DNA of 64,000 nucleotides, taken from positions 186,001 through 250,000 of the forward strand of contig NZ_CP149511.1 in assembly GCF_040126305.1 (NCBI RefSeq). Direction: 5' to 3'. The notes under the pieces are model-generated. The model was not told the origin of the DNA and did not search any database. It saw nothing but the letters and a program-made list of their open reading frames with translations. Source of the DNA: Pararhizobium sp. A13. GTDB lineage: Bacteria; Pseudomonadota; Alphaproteobacteria; Rhizobiales; Rhizobiaceae. Each line of letters opens with the position of its first letter. Position 1 is the first letter of the stretch. Made by a program: the position numbers and the translations under genes. Below are positions 36,411 through 44,666 of the stretch, in pieces.

Positions 36411-37577
36411 ATGACTACCGATCATACTGTTCTTGAAGCCGATTATGCCGTGATCGGTCTTGGAGTGATGGGCGCATCCGCGCTTTATTTTCTGTCTCGT
36501 TCTGGTGGGAAAGTCGTTGGTATCGACAAATACAGTCCTCCACACCGCCATGGGGCGAGCCATGGCGGCTATAAAGTGACAAGAGAGGCTGTCGCCGAAG
36601 GTCCCGCCTACCTTCATTTTGTCCGGCGCTCGAATGCGCTCGTGCGTGACCTCAAGCGCCACTACAACGTCAATCTGATGCAGCGTACTGGAACGCTAAT
36701 CATCGGATCAGAGGCCGCAACCAGCTCCAACAGTTTTCTGCACGATACCGTTCAGATCGCTCAAGCCAATGAGATTGAGCACAAGACCTTCTCCTCCAAG
36801 GACTTGAAGAAGCTCTATCCACAGCTCACAGGCGTGGCCAACGAAGACGCAGGTTACTTTGAGCCGAATGCCGGCTTCATCCGTCCTGAGCCATTGCTGA
36901 ACCTGCAAATCGCGCTTGCCAAGCAAGCCGGCGCCGAGATTTTAGAGAATACGGCGGTCACTCGGATAACACCGATCGCCGGCGGCGTAGAAATAGAGGC
37001 CGACGGATTGCGGATCCGCGCACGACAGGTCGTCCTCGCTGCTGGCAGGTGGGCGGACCATCTCCTTGGCGGTGGGTTTGCAAATCTACTGTCCGTCACC
37101 CCGCAAAGAACGTTCACGTTCAAAGCACTCGACACTGCCGCCTATCAACCGAGCAGGTTTCCGACCTTGATGTGGTTCCGCGAGAGCGTTAGCGGCGAAT
37201 GCGCGACTGTCTTTCCGCTCGACGGATCGGAGAATGGGGTGAAGTTTTTCGTGGCTGACACGGAGAGGGATCAGCGCATCGGCATGTCTGGCGACCAATT
37301 TTACCAGCATCACGTCCAACCGTTCTTCGGGGGCATTTCATCAGCATTGCTGGCATCGGAAACGTGCTTCTACACATCGACACCAGATCATGGATTTGTG
37401 CTGGATTGGCATCCGGATATTCCGGGTCTGTTTTTGGTGTCGGCCTGTTCGGGGCATGGTTTCAAGCACGCGTTGGGGATCGGGGAGACCGTAGCTGCCT
37501 TGCTTGCCGGAAAGGCGGTTCATGATCTATCGGCGTTCAGCCTGGAAAGATTTTCCGCCAGCCTGCCACGCCGGTAA
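36411..37577 (+). CDS. flavoprotein oxidase of the monomeric sarcosine/N-methyl-amino-acid oxidase family
   Basis: 388 residues. Dinucleotide loop YAVIGLGVMGASALYFL, then the covalent-FAD segment ETCFYTSTPDHGFVLD with Cys319 at the position that binds flavin in MSOX and MTOX, and SACSGHGFKHALGIGE near the end. The family oxidises secondary amines such as sarcosine, N-methyltryptophan, L-pipecolate or proline to imines, with H2O2. Here it would supply a cyclic imine for the reductases beside it. GAGG precedes the ATG at 36411. Confidence 0.86.
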   Translation: MTTDHTVLEADYAVIGLGVMGASALYFLSRSGGKVVGIDKYSPPHRHGASHGGYKVTREAVAEGPAYLHFVRRSNALVRDLKRHYNVNLMQRTGTLIIGSEAATSSNSFLHDTVQIAQANEIEHKTFSSKDLKKLYPQLTGVANEDAGYFEPNAGFIRPEPLLNLQIALAKQAGAEILENTAVTRITPIAGGVEIEADGLRIRARQVVLAAGRWADHLLGGGFANLLSVTPQRTFTFKALDTAAYQPSRFPTLMWFRESVSGECATVFPLDGSENGVKFFVADTERDQRIGMSGDQFYQHHVQPFFGGISSALLASETCFYTSTPDHGFVLDWHPDIPGLFLVSACSGHGFKHALGIGETVAALLAGKAVHDLSAFSLERFSASLPRR

Positions 37578-37606
37578 GCGCGCTCCACGAAAGGGGAGAA
37601 ACCATC

Positions 37607-37636
37607 TTGACTCGCGATAGATATCGTATACGATAT
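37607..37636 (+). promoter_or_regulatory. operator/promoter 2 of the imino-acid regulon
   Basis: TTGACT (37607-37612), 16-bp spacer, TACGAT (37629-37634) as -10, overlapped by the 16-bp perfect palindrome ATATCGTATACGATAT (37621-37636). It is the strongest site of the set, about 55 bp before the dehydratase gene. A bound repressor would cover the -10 directly. Confidence 0.72.
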
Positions 37637-37690
37637 TCGAAATACCAAAACTGATAAACGGTAAATTGGCCGTTAACGAGAGGGAGCAAC

Positions 37691-38698
37691 ATGAAATTCG
37701 ATCGGTTCTTGACCACAGTCGAGCTGCACACTTGCGGCGAAACCTTCCGCCTGGTCACCCAGGGGCTGCCCAAAATTCCGGGCAAGACCATTATCGAACG
37801 TATCGCCTGGCTCGAACAGAACGCCGATCATTATCGTCGGGCAGTGCTTCTGGAGCCCCGCGGCCATAAGGATCTCTATGGTGGATATCTGACCGAACCG
37901 GTCAGTCCCGAAGCCGACTTCGGCGTGATCTTTCTCAACAACATGGGATATAGCCCGCACTGCGGTCACGGCGTCATTGCCTTGGCGACCGCCGCTGTAG
38001 AAATGGGCTGGATTGATCGGAAAGCGCCGGAAACGAAGGTTGGCATCGATGTGCCTTGTGGCTTTATCGAGGCCTATGTCCAATGGGACGGTGAACGTGT
38101 CGGCTCGGTTCGGTTCGTCAACGTACCCTCATTCATTTTCAGCCGTGACGTGACCGTTCAGACGCCGACCTTCGGTGAGGTGACGGGCGATGTCGCCTAC
38201 GGCGGCGCCACATATTTCTACGTCGATGCCAGGAAGTTCGGCGTGGAAATCCGGGAGCACGACGCTCAGCGCGTCATGCAGCTTGGATACGAGATCAAGG
38301 CCGCCGTTAACGCCAAGATGCCGTTTGTGCATCCGGAAATCCCGGAGTTCAACGACGTGTACGGAGTGATGGTCTATGGCGATCCCCGGCACGAGGGGTC
38401 CACGCAGGCCAATTGCTGCGTCTATGGCGACCGAGCCGTTGATCGCTCGCCCACCGGCACTGGTACGGCCGGCCGAACTGCGCAGCTCTATCTTCGGGGT
38501 GAAATGGCCTCCTCCGACACGCTCGTCAATGAATCGATCATCGGCACGATTTTCAAAGGACGCGTGATTTCCGAAACGAAGGTCGGGGAACTTGATGCGG
38601 TCATCACGGAAGTGGAAGGCAGTGCGCATATTTGCGGCTTTGCTAACTGGGTGATCGACGAAGCCGATCCGCTCAAGTTCGGTTTTCGGGTGATCTGA
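37691..38698 (+). CDS. trans-3-hydroxy-L-proline dehydratase (proline racemase superfamily, Cys/Thr type)
   Basis: 335 residues. The first catalytic residue is present as Cys91 in SPHCGHGVIA, whereas the second Cys of proline racemase is Thr255 in DRSPTGTGTAGR. The Cys/Thr pair is the hallmark of trans-3-hydroxy-L-proline dehydratases (as in the human enzyme), which give delta1-pyrroline-2-carboxylate. The gene overlaps the following OCD-type reductase by TGATG at 38696-38700, and that reductase uses exactly this imine. Both points agree on the function. Confidence 0.88.
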   Translation: MKFDRFLTTVELHTCGETFRLVTQGLPKIPGKTIIERIAWLEQNADHYRRAVLLEPRGHKDLYGGYLTEPVSPEADFGVIFLNNMGYSPHCGHGVIALATAAVEMGWIDRKAPETKVGIDVPCGFIEAYVQWDGERVGSVRFVNVPSFIFSRDVTVQTPTFGEVTGDVAYGGATYFYVDARKFGVEIREHDAQRVMQLGYEIKAAVNAKMPFVHPEIPEFNDVYGVMVYGDPRHEGSTQANCCVYGDRAVDRSPTGTGTAGRTAQLYLRGEMASSDTLVNESIIGTIFKGRVISETKVGELDAVITEVEGSAHICGFANWVIDEADPLKFGFRVI

Positions 38699-39612
38699 TG
38701 ACGATCCAACGGTTCGATGCGACATCCACGGAGACCCTGCTTCCCTTCAAAATGCTTGTCGGGGAGCTGGAGAAAGCCGTGGCGGAATATGCTGCCGGTA
38801 AGATCGCCAGTCCGGAGCGGTTGGTCGTCCCTCTGGCGGCTGGCGGTGTCATGCTCTCCATGCCCGCCGGCGCTCAAGACATTGCAACCCACAAGTTGGT
38901 CAATGTGTGCCCTTCGAATTTCTCCCGCAATCTGGCGACGATCAACGGAGAAGTCGTGGCCTATGACGCTGTCACCGGCGTCTCTCTGTTCGCCCTCGAC
39001 GGCCCGACTGTCACGGGTCGGCGGACGGCGGCGGTAACGCTGTTGGCGATCAGCCGACTTCGGAAAACACCGCCGAAGGCTATCGCGATCATTGGCACTG
39101 GCAAGCAGGCGTCGACCCATGCGCAGGCGCTCTCATCCTTCTATCCCGGTGTCGACCTTGTCGTCGCCGGAATTTCCGAACAGGAGGAGGAGCAGTTTTG
39201 CGCCAGGCATTCTTCCTGCACCGTCAAGCCTTTTGCGGACCGCGATTGGTCACGTATTGACGTTGTCGTTACGCTGACCACAAGCAAGACGCCGGTTTAT
39301 GCAGAAGCGGCAGTGCAGGATCGGCTTATTGTGGGAGTAGGGGCGTTTACGCCGGACGCGGCCGAAGTGGGCAGGGAGACGATATTGGCTAGTACCGTTC
39401 TCGTCGACGATCCCGCCGGCGCGCGCCATGAGGCTGGTGATCTCATTCAGGCCGGCGTCGATTGGTCTGGCGTGATCTCCCTCGGCGAGGTGCTCCAGGG
39501 CACGGCAAATGTTGCAGGGCCAGTGTTCTTCAAGAGCGTCGGTTGCGCAGCCTGGGATCTCGCGGCCTGCCGAGTGGCGCGTGAGATGATTGCGGAGGGC
39601 ACGACAGGTTAA
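38698..39612 (+). CDS. delta1-pyrroline-2-carboxylate reductase (ornithine cyclodeaminase/mu-crystallin family)
   Basis: 304 residues. Features are PERLVVPLAAGGVMLSMPA, the NAD(P) loop IIGTGKQASTHAQAL and VGVGAFTPDAAEV of the OCD/mu-crystallin family. Its closest functional type is the LhpI-like ketimine reductase that turns delta1-pyrroline-2-carboxylate (and often piperideine-2-carboxylate) into L-proline or L-pipecolate. It is coupled to the dehydratase by a 1-base overlap, giving trans-3-hydroxyproline to proline in two steps. Confidence 0.87.
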   Translation: MTIQRFDATSTETLLPFKMLVGELEKAVAEYAAGKIASPERLVVPLAAGGVMLSMPAGAQDIATHKLVNVCPSNFSRNLATINGEVVAYDAVTGVSLFALDGPTVTGRRTAAVTLLAISRLRKTPPKAIAIIGTGKQASTHAQALSSFYPGVDLVVAGISEQEEEQFCARHSSCTVKPFADRDWSRIDVVVTLTTSKTPVYAEAAVQDRLIVGVGAFTPDAAEVGRETILASTVLVDDPAGARHEAGDLIQAGVDWSGVISLGEVLQGTANVAGPVFFKSVGCAAWDLAACRVAREMIAEGTTG

Positions 39613-39620
39613 CGCCTGCA

Positions 39621-39649
39621 TTGACTCCGGAAGACTATCGTATACGATA
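39621..39649 (+). promoter_or_regulatory. operator/promoter 3 of the imino-acid regulon
   Basis: TTGACT (39621-39626), 16-bp spacer, TACGAT (39643-39648), overlapped by the 14-bp palindrome TATCGTATACGATA (39636-39649). Spacing is identical to operator 2. It directs the ABC transporter operon. Confidence 0.7.
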
Positions 39650-39704
39650 TCCTAATATGCCTACGCTTGAAGGAACTTTGTGACAGCAGGAAACTGATAC
39701 CAGT

Positions 39705-39718
39705 CGACGTATACGATA
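39705..39718 (+). promoter_or_regulatory. secondary half-perfect operator before the binding-protein gene
   Basis: CGACGTATACGATA keeps the central CGTATACG and the right arm, while the left arm is degenerate. It lies 69 bp after operator 3 and 46 bp before the gene, so two repressor dimers could act together. Confidence 0.5.
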
Positions 39719-39763
39719 GCCGATATGCGAAAATAAAATGGATAAGAAAGAGAGGAACTGAAA

Positions 39764-40585
39764 ATGAAGAAAATGATCCCGCTTATGGCTCTTGCCGCTG
39801 CAACGATCTGCGGCTCGGCTGCCCATGCAGACCAACTTGACGACATTATCGGTGCAGGCAAGCTTCGTTGCGCGGTGCAACTCGACTTCCCGCCAAACGG
39901 CTCGCGTGATGCTGACAACAATCCGATCGGTTTCGACGTGGATTACTGCAACGACCTCGGCAAGGCGCTGGGTGTCGAAGTCGAGATCGTGGACACCCCG
40001 GAAAACGACCGCATCCCCGCGGTGTTGTCGGGCCGGGCTGATGTGGCCGTTGCCGTCGCCTCTGATACTCTCGAACGCGCGAAAACCGTGGGTTTCTCGA
40101 TCCCCTATTTCGTGTTTGAGACGATCGTGTTGGTTCGCGAAGATTCAGGCATCAAGGGACCGGACGGTATCAAGGGGCACCCAGTCGGCGGCCCGGCCGG
40201 CGCGTACGAAACGCTTGCGCTCGCCGAAGAGGTCAAAAAGATGAGCGATTCCAGCACGCAGTTGCTGACATTCCAAAGCCAGTCCGACACGTTCCTGGCG
40301 CTTGGACAAAAGCGCATCGATGCGACCTACACCACTTCAACGATTGCTGCGGCAATCATCGAGTCCGGCAAGTATCCGGGCCTGAAGGTGGTCGGAGCCG
40401 CTCCGGTCGATGCCGACTATTGCGCCCTGATCGTCAAGCGTCAGGAACAGGGCTGGCTCAACTATGTCAACCTGTTCCTGAACCGCCAGGTTCGCTCCGG
40501 TCGCTACGCGGAACTCTACAAGAAGTGGATTGGCGAGGATGCCGGCGCGGCGCCGGACCTCACCGTTGCCGGCGCATATCGATAA
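39764..40585 (+). CDS. polar amino-acid ABC transporter binding protein
   Basis: 273 residues, signal peptide MKKMIPLMALAAATICGSAAHA, then the SBP_bac_3 fold with GKLRCAVQLDFPPNGSRDADNNPIGFDVDYC and SGRADVAVAVASDTLERAK. It belongs to the His/Glu/Gln/Arg-type family and, by context, should bind hydroxyproline, pipecolate or a related imino acid. A very strong stem-loop follows. Confidence 0.9.
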   Translation: MKKMIPLMALAAATICGSAAHADQLDDIIGAGKLRCAVQLDFPPNGSRDADNNPIGFDVDYCNDLGKALGVEVEIVDTPENDRIPAVLSGRADVAVAVASDTLERAKTVGFSIPYFVFETIVLVREDSGIKGPDGIKGHPVGGPAGAYETLALAEEVKKMSDSSTQLLTFQSQSDTFLALGQKRIDATYTTSTIAAAIIESGKYPGLKVVGAAPVDADYCALIVKRQEQGWLNYVNLFLNRQVRSGRYAELYKKWIGEDAGAAPDLTVAGAYR

Positions 40586-40607
40586 CCAGTGTCTGTCTCA
40601 TCAGAAG

Positions 40608-40639
40608 GTGGCGCCCGATCGTAATCGATCGGGCGCCAC
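40608..40639 (+). other. 14-bp perfect stem-loop between binding protein and permease genes
   Basis: Arms GTGGCGCCCGATCG and CGATCGGGCGCCAC with a TAAT loop. Nothing resembling a T-run follows. It is in the 217-bp gap before the first permease gene and is the strongest hairpin of the window; expected to stabilise the binding-protein transcript and attenuate the rest. Confidence 0.75.
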
Positions 40640-40802
40640 TGGAGAGCTCAAATGCGTCTCCAAAAAGCGAGAGCGCTTTCAGCGCTTCCATCGCCAATGG
40701 ACACAAGGTCAAGCCGGCTCGCGAACACTTCTTATGCTCTTAAATTCGTATTTGCGCGCATGGCTGCGGCCCGCGGACGCTTACCGAGAATGAGGTAGCA
40801 AA

Positions 40803-41465
40803 ATGGACTATCAATTTCAGTGGAGGCCGGTCCTTCGCGCGCTTCCCGAGATGCTGTGGGGCGCTCTGGAAACGATCGAGATCGCCGGCCTGGCCATGGC
40901 GTTCGGGACGATTCTCGCCATTTTCCTGGCGCTCGGCAAACGGTCAGGCAAAAATTACCTGTCCTTGCCCGCCGACGTGTGGATCGAGACGGCCAGAAAC
41001 ACCCCGGCGCTCTTCCAGATCTACATGCTTTATTTCGGCCTGGGTTCGCTTGGCCTGCACGTTAGCTCCTATGCCGCCCTGTTGTTCGGTATCACCTTCA
41101 ACAATGCCGGCTACCTTGCCGAGACCTTCCGCGGCGGCTTCTCGGCCGTTCCGGAGACGCAGACGCGGGCGGCGCGTTCCCTCGGACTGGGGGCCGTGCA
41201 GACCATGTGGCATATCGTGATCCCGCAGATGCTGCGCGCGGTTTTCCACGCCATGACCAACCAGATGGTGTGGTCCATCCTGATGAGTTCCTTGGGGGTC
41301 ATTGTCGGCGTGACCACGGATCTTACGGGCGTCACCCAGGAGCTCAATGTCGTGACCTATAGAACCTTCGAGTATTTCTTCGTCGCGGCTTGCCTCTACT
41401 ACATCATTTCCAAGCTCTTCACGGTGTCGGCGCGCATCGTGGCTTGGCGCTTGTTCCGTTACTAG
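40803..41465 (+). CDS. polar amino-acid ABC transporter permease 1 (HisM/HisQ type)
   Basis: 220 residues with about five membrane helices. The family stretches are TIEIAGLAMAFGTILAIF, ETARNTPALFQIYMLYFGL and the EAA loop ETFRGGFSAVPETQTRAARSLGL. Partner of the permease encoded 9 bp later; together they form the heterodimeric channel. Confidence 0.92.
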   Translation: MDYQFQWRPVLRALPEMLWGALETIEIAGLAMAFGTILAIFLALGKRSGKNYLSLPADVWIETARNTPALFQIYMLYFGLGSLGLHVSSYAALLFGITFNNAGYLAETFRGGFSAVPETQTRAARSLGLGAVQTMWHIVIPQMLRAVFHAMTNQMVWSILMSSLGVIVGVTTDLTGVTQELNVVTYRTFEYFFVAACLYYIISKLFTVSARIVAWRLFRY

Positions 41466-41474
41466 GAGGCCGCT

Positions 41475-42128
41475 ATGTATTTTGGTGGATCATTCACGTG
41501 GGGCGACTTCCAGTTCCTGCTTTCGGGAGCCGTGACCACGCTCGCGATTACCCTCGCCGCCGTCGTGATCGGGACTGTCCTGGGCGTCTTGTTCGGCCTT
41601 GTGAGAGCAAGCGCTCCCTGGTGGATCGGCAACACGCTCGGCGCCGTCCTTGACGTATTCCGGTCCGTGCCGCTCCTCATTCAGCTCGTGTTGTTCAATT
41701 CGTTCAACAGCATGCTCAGGCTGAACTGGCCGACCTTTGCTGTCGGCTGCATATGTCTGGGAATCTACGCTTCGGCCTTCTGCACCGAGATCGTCAGAAG
41801 TGGCGTCGGTGCAGTTCCCCAGACGACACGCAGGGCCGCCCGATCTCTCGGTCTCAGCTGGCGGCAGGAACTGACCTCTATCACCCTGCCGATAGCCACC
41901 CGGGTCGTCTTTCCGAGCTGGATCGGGCTAACGCTCGGCGTGATGAAAGACACAGCGCTCGTCTTATGGATCGGCATCGTTGAACTTCTGCGGAGTTCGC
42001 AGATCGTAACATCGCGCGTTCAAGAACCCTTGCTGATCTTGGGCATCACCGGGCTGATCTACTTCGTAATGAGCTTTCCAATCGCCAGGCTCGGAAATCA
42101 ACTTGAGAAAAAGTGGGGCACCCAATGA
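41475..42128 (+). CDS. polar amino-acid ABC transporter permease 2
   Basis: 217 residues. Contains VTTLAITLAAVVIGTVLGVL, VFRSVPLLIQLVLF and the EAA loop EIVRSGVGAVPQTTRRAARSLGL. AGGAGG precedes the ATG, and its stop overlaps the ATPase start (ATGA at 42125). Confidence 0.92.
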   Translation: MYFGGSFTWGDFQFLLSGAVTTLAITLAAVVIGTVLGVLFGLVRASAPWWIGNTLGAVLDVFRSVPLLIQLVLFNSFNSMLRLNWPTFAVGCICLGIYASAFCTEIVRSGVGAVPQTTRRAARSLGLSWRQELTSITLPIATRVVFPSWIGLTLGVMKDTALVLWIGIVELLRSSQIVTSRVQEPLLILGITGLIYFVMSFPIARLGNQLEKKWGTQ

Positions 42129-42844
42129 TCGCAATTGAGAATGTACACAAGCAATTCGGCCCGCTGCACGTGCTGAAAGGCGTGGATCTGACGGTGAAGA
42201 AGGGCGAAGTCCTGTCAATGATCGGCGGTTCGGGGTCCGGCAAGTCCACGATGTTGATGTGCATAAACGGCCTGGAGGGCATCCAGCAGGGGCGCATAAA
42301 GGTCGATGGCGTGGAAGTTCACGCCAAGACCACGGACCTCAACAAGCTACGCCGCCGGATCGGTATCGTGTTTCAGCAGTGGAATGCATTCCCCCACCTC
42401 ACAGTCCTGGAGAACGTCACACTTGCTCCGAGGAAAGTCCTCGGAAAATCCAAGGACGAGGCGGAAGCGATCGCTATCGAGCAACTGTCTCACGTTGGAT
42501 TGAAGGAAAAGCTCGCGGTGTTTCCATCTCGCCTGTCCGGTGGACAGCAGCAACGAATGGCGATCGCAAGGGCGCTTGCCATGTCGCCAGACTACATGTT
42601 GTTCGACGAGGTTACCTCAGCCCTCGATCCGCAGTTGGTCGGCGAAGTTTTGGACACGCTTCGCATGTTGTCGAAAGAAGGGATGACCATGATCGTCGTT
42701 ACACACGAGATGCGGTTCGCCCGCGAAGTTTCGGATCGGATCGCCTTCTTCAAGGAAGGCCGTATCCACGAGATCGGTTCGCCGGAGCAGATATTCGATC
42801 ACCCCCAGAAACCGGAAACTGCGGCCTTCCTGAAGTCCATTTGA
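42125..42844 (+). CDS. polar amino-acid ABC transporter ATPase (HisP/GlnQ type)
   Basis: 239 residues, a complete NBD: Walker [10 protein letters not shown], signature [16 protein letters not shown], Walker [13 protein letters not shown] and H-loop VTHEMRFA. It powers the two permeases upstream. The ATG at 42125 is favoured over the GTG at 42113 since it is coupled to the permease stop. Confidence 0.94.
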   Translation: MIAIENVHKQFGPLHVLKGVDLTVKKGEVLSMIGGSGSGKSTMLMCINGLEGIQQGRIKVDGVEVHAKTTDLNKLRRRIGIVFQQWNAFPHLTVLENVTLAPRKVLGKSKDEAEAIAIEQLSHVGLKEKLAVFPSRLSGGQQQRMAIARALAMSPDYMLFDEVTSALDPQLVGEVLDTLRMLSKEGMTMIVVTHEMRFAREVSDRIAFFKEGRIHEIGSPEQIFDHPQKPETAAFLKSI

Positions 42845-42890
42845 ACACCGCAATCGCGTCCAGTCTTCTACGCAATCAAGGAACGAAAAA

Positions 42891-43919
42891 TTGCGCTCAT
42901 CCAAGATCGTCCACGTCGTCAGCTGCCATGCCGAAGGTGAAGTCGGCGACGTCATTGTCGGCGGCGTCGCGCCTCCTCCAGGAGCAACCATTTGGGAGCA
43001 GTCCCGCTGGATCGCCGAAGACGAAAACCTGCGCAACTTCGTCCTGAACGAACCGCGTGGCGGTGTCTTCCGGCATGTCAATCTGCTGGTGCCGCCGAAG
43101 AACCCGAAGGCGCAGATGGGCTGGATCATCATGGAGCCTGTCGATACGCCCCCGATGTCGGGGTCGAACGCGATGTGCGTCTCGACGGTTCTGCTCGACA
43201 CCGGGATCATCCCGATGGAAGAACCGATCACGCGCATGGTCCTGGAGGCACCCGGCGGTTTGATCGAAGTCGAAGCTGAATGCCGCAACGGCAAGGCCGA
43301 CCGTATCCGCGTCCGCAACGTTCCGTCTTTTGCTGACAAGCTCGACGTAAAGATCGAAGTCGACGGGGTCGGCACGGTAACCGTTGACACCGCATATGGC
43401 GGCGACAGCTTCGTCATCGTCGACGCCGCTTCGCTCGGCCTGAACCTCAGCCCCGACCAGGCGCGTGACATTGCGCGCATAGGCGTGAAGATTACAGATG
43501 CCGCCAACGAACAGCTCGGATTCAAACATCCTGCGAACGACTGGAGCCACATCTCCTTCTGCCAGATGACCGATCCTGTCGTCATGAAGGATGGTGTTCT
43601 GCGCGGCAAGAACGCCGTCGCGATCCGGCCGGGCAAGATCGATCGTTCGCCTTGCGGCACTGGCTGCTCCGCACGCATGGCTGTCCTCCATGCCAAGGGA
43701 CAGATGAAGGTCGGCGACAAGTTCGTCGGCACGTCGCTCCTGGACAGCGAGTTCCATTGCAGCATCAATCAGGAACTGGACATCAACGGCACGTCCGCAA
43801 TCAGCCCGATAATTTCGGGCCGCGCCTGGATCATCGGAACGAAGCAACTGATGGTCGACCCTGCCGATCCGTTCCAAGGCGGATACCGCGTCTCCGATAC
43901 CTGGCCGATGGACAATTGA
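42891..43919 (+). CDS. proline-racemase-superfamily enzyme, Ser/Cys type
   Basis: 342 residues, start TTG at 42891 with AAGGAA at good distance; the conserved N-terminus [14 protein letters not shown] begins only seven residues later, so no later start fits. The catalytic pair is Ser90 (PPMSGSNAM, Cys in proline racemase) and Cys255 ([12 protein letters not shown]). Ser/Cys members have been described as 4-hydroxyproline 2-epimerases and 3-hydroxyproline dehydratases. With the Cys/Thr enzyme at 37691 it would widen the range of hydroxyproline isomers handled. It ends the transporter operon. Confidence 0.82.
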   Translation: MRSSKIVHVVSCHAEGEVGDVIVGGVAPPPGATIWEQSRWIAEDENLRNFVLNEPRGGVFRHVNLLVPPKNPKAQMGWIIMEPVDTPPMSGSNAMCVSTVLLDTGIIPMEEPITRMVLEAPGGLIEVEAECRNGKADRIRVRNVPSFADKLDVKIEVDGVGTVTVDTAYGGDSFVIVDAASLGLNLSPDQARDIARIGVKITDAANEQLGFKHPANDWSHISFCQMTDPVVMKDGVLRGKNAVAIRPGKIDRSPCGTGCSARMAVLHAKGQMKVGDKFVGTSLLDSEFHCSINQELDINGTSAISPIISGRAWIIGTKQLMVDPADPFQGGYRVSDTWPMDN

Positions 43920-43929
43920 GGCGTCCACT

Positions 43930-43995
43930 ATGCCGATAGTTAAGGTCGAACTCTTTCCGGGCCGCAGTCCGGAGAAAAAGGCAGAACGCATGTGA
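43930..43995 (+). pseudogene. 4-oxalocrotonate tautomerase stub
   Basis: An ATG 10 bp after the racemase stop opens the typical tautomerase N-terminus MPIVKVELFPGRSPEKKAE (Pro1 is the catalytic base), but a TGA stops it after 21 codons; the intact family is 60 to 75 residues. A broken relic of an aromatic meta-cleavage or related gene. Confidence 0.7.
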
Positions 43996-44025
43996 ACGCC
44001 CGGCGCGCAAGGCGACAAAATCGCC

Positions 44026-44054
44026 TTGACATGCACAAGATATCGTATGCGATG
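44026..44054 (+). promoter_or_regulatory. orphan copy of the imino-acid operator/promoter
   Basis: TTGACA (44026-44031), 16-bp spacer, TGCGAT (44048-44053), overlapped by TATCGTATGCGATG (44041-44054), two changes from the perfect palindrome. Geometry equals operators 2 and 3, yet no intact plus-strand gene follows; the fragments beyond it run on the other strand. Confidence 0.55.
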
Positions 44055-44210
44055 TCTGAAATCTTCGCGAATAAAGTCGCGCTCCTCCAATGCGTCACGC
44101 CCGACCAGCTCGAAACCGAGAATATCGATCCAGAAACGCAGCGACGTCTCGAGGGACGAAACGGTGATCCCGAAATGATGGACGGAGATGCCGGACGCAG
44201 CCTCACGCAT
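44055..44210 (-). pseudogene. glyoxalase/VOC-superfamily protein, 5' fragment
   Basis: From an ATG at 44210 the minus strand reads VHHFGITVSSLETSLRFWIDILGFELVGRD, the typical first module of VOC (glyoxalase/dioxygenase) proteins, and then loses similarity at about 44055 where the orphan promoter begins. The start overlaps the stop of the dioxygenase fragment by 8 bp, as in an operon. Confidence 0.7.
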
Positions 44211-44517
44211 TGCCGCGATCTTCCCGGAACAGATAGAGTGCCTGCTGCATGGGGCGGTCGGAGAAGGAGAAGAGAACGCTGTCCTCGTCGCTCTCATGCC
44301 GCACGTGATGCCACGACGGCACGACGAAGATATCGCGCTTGCCCCATTCGATGATCGTGTCCTTGCCGATATGTGTCCGGCCGCGCCCTTCGATCGGGAC
44401 AAAAACGGTGGCGTCCGTCGAGCGATGTGGAGACGTCGTCAACCCTCTGGGCAAGAGCTGTATGAAGGTCCCGATGGTCGCCATCGCGTGTACGGGGGAT
44501 GGTGCCGATATTGCCAC
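44203..44517 (-). pseudogene. gentisate 1,2-dioxygenase-like cupin, C-terminal fragment
   Basis: 104 codons on the minus strand with TIGTFIQLLPRGLTTSPHRSTDATVFV, EGRGRTHIGKD, IEWGKRDIFVVPSWHHVRHE: the last cupin of gentisate and related ring-cleaving dioxygenases, which are normally about 350 residues. The N-terminal two thirds are gone. Together with the VOC and tautomerase pieces it is the debris of an aromatic-degradation operon. Confidence 0.75.
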
Positions 44518-44666
44518 TCATCTCAAGGATCGTGAATTTGATCTCGTCGACCCTTGTCGCGCTAAAGGTTGAGATGGAGTTGCTGCCGATCTTGCAGATC
44601 GTCGCTTTGATCGTTTGTCAGCGAGGATATCTTGATATACTCCGAAGGCCCCCAAGGCGGGATGAG

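Noticed and set aside
42897..44210. Long minus-strand frame continuing the VOC fragment through the racemase gene
   Set aside because: Similarity to VOC proteins ends near 44055; the rest is a shadow of the racemase-family gene, so only the first part is kept as a pseudogene.
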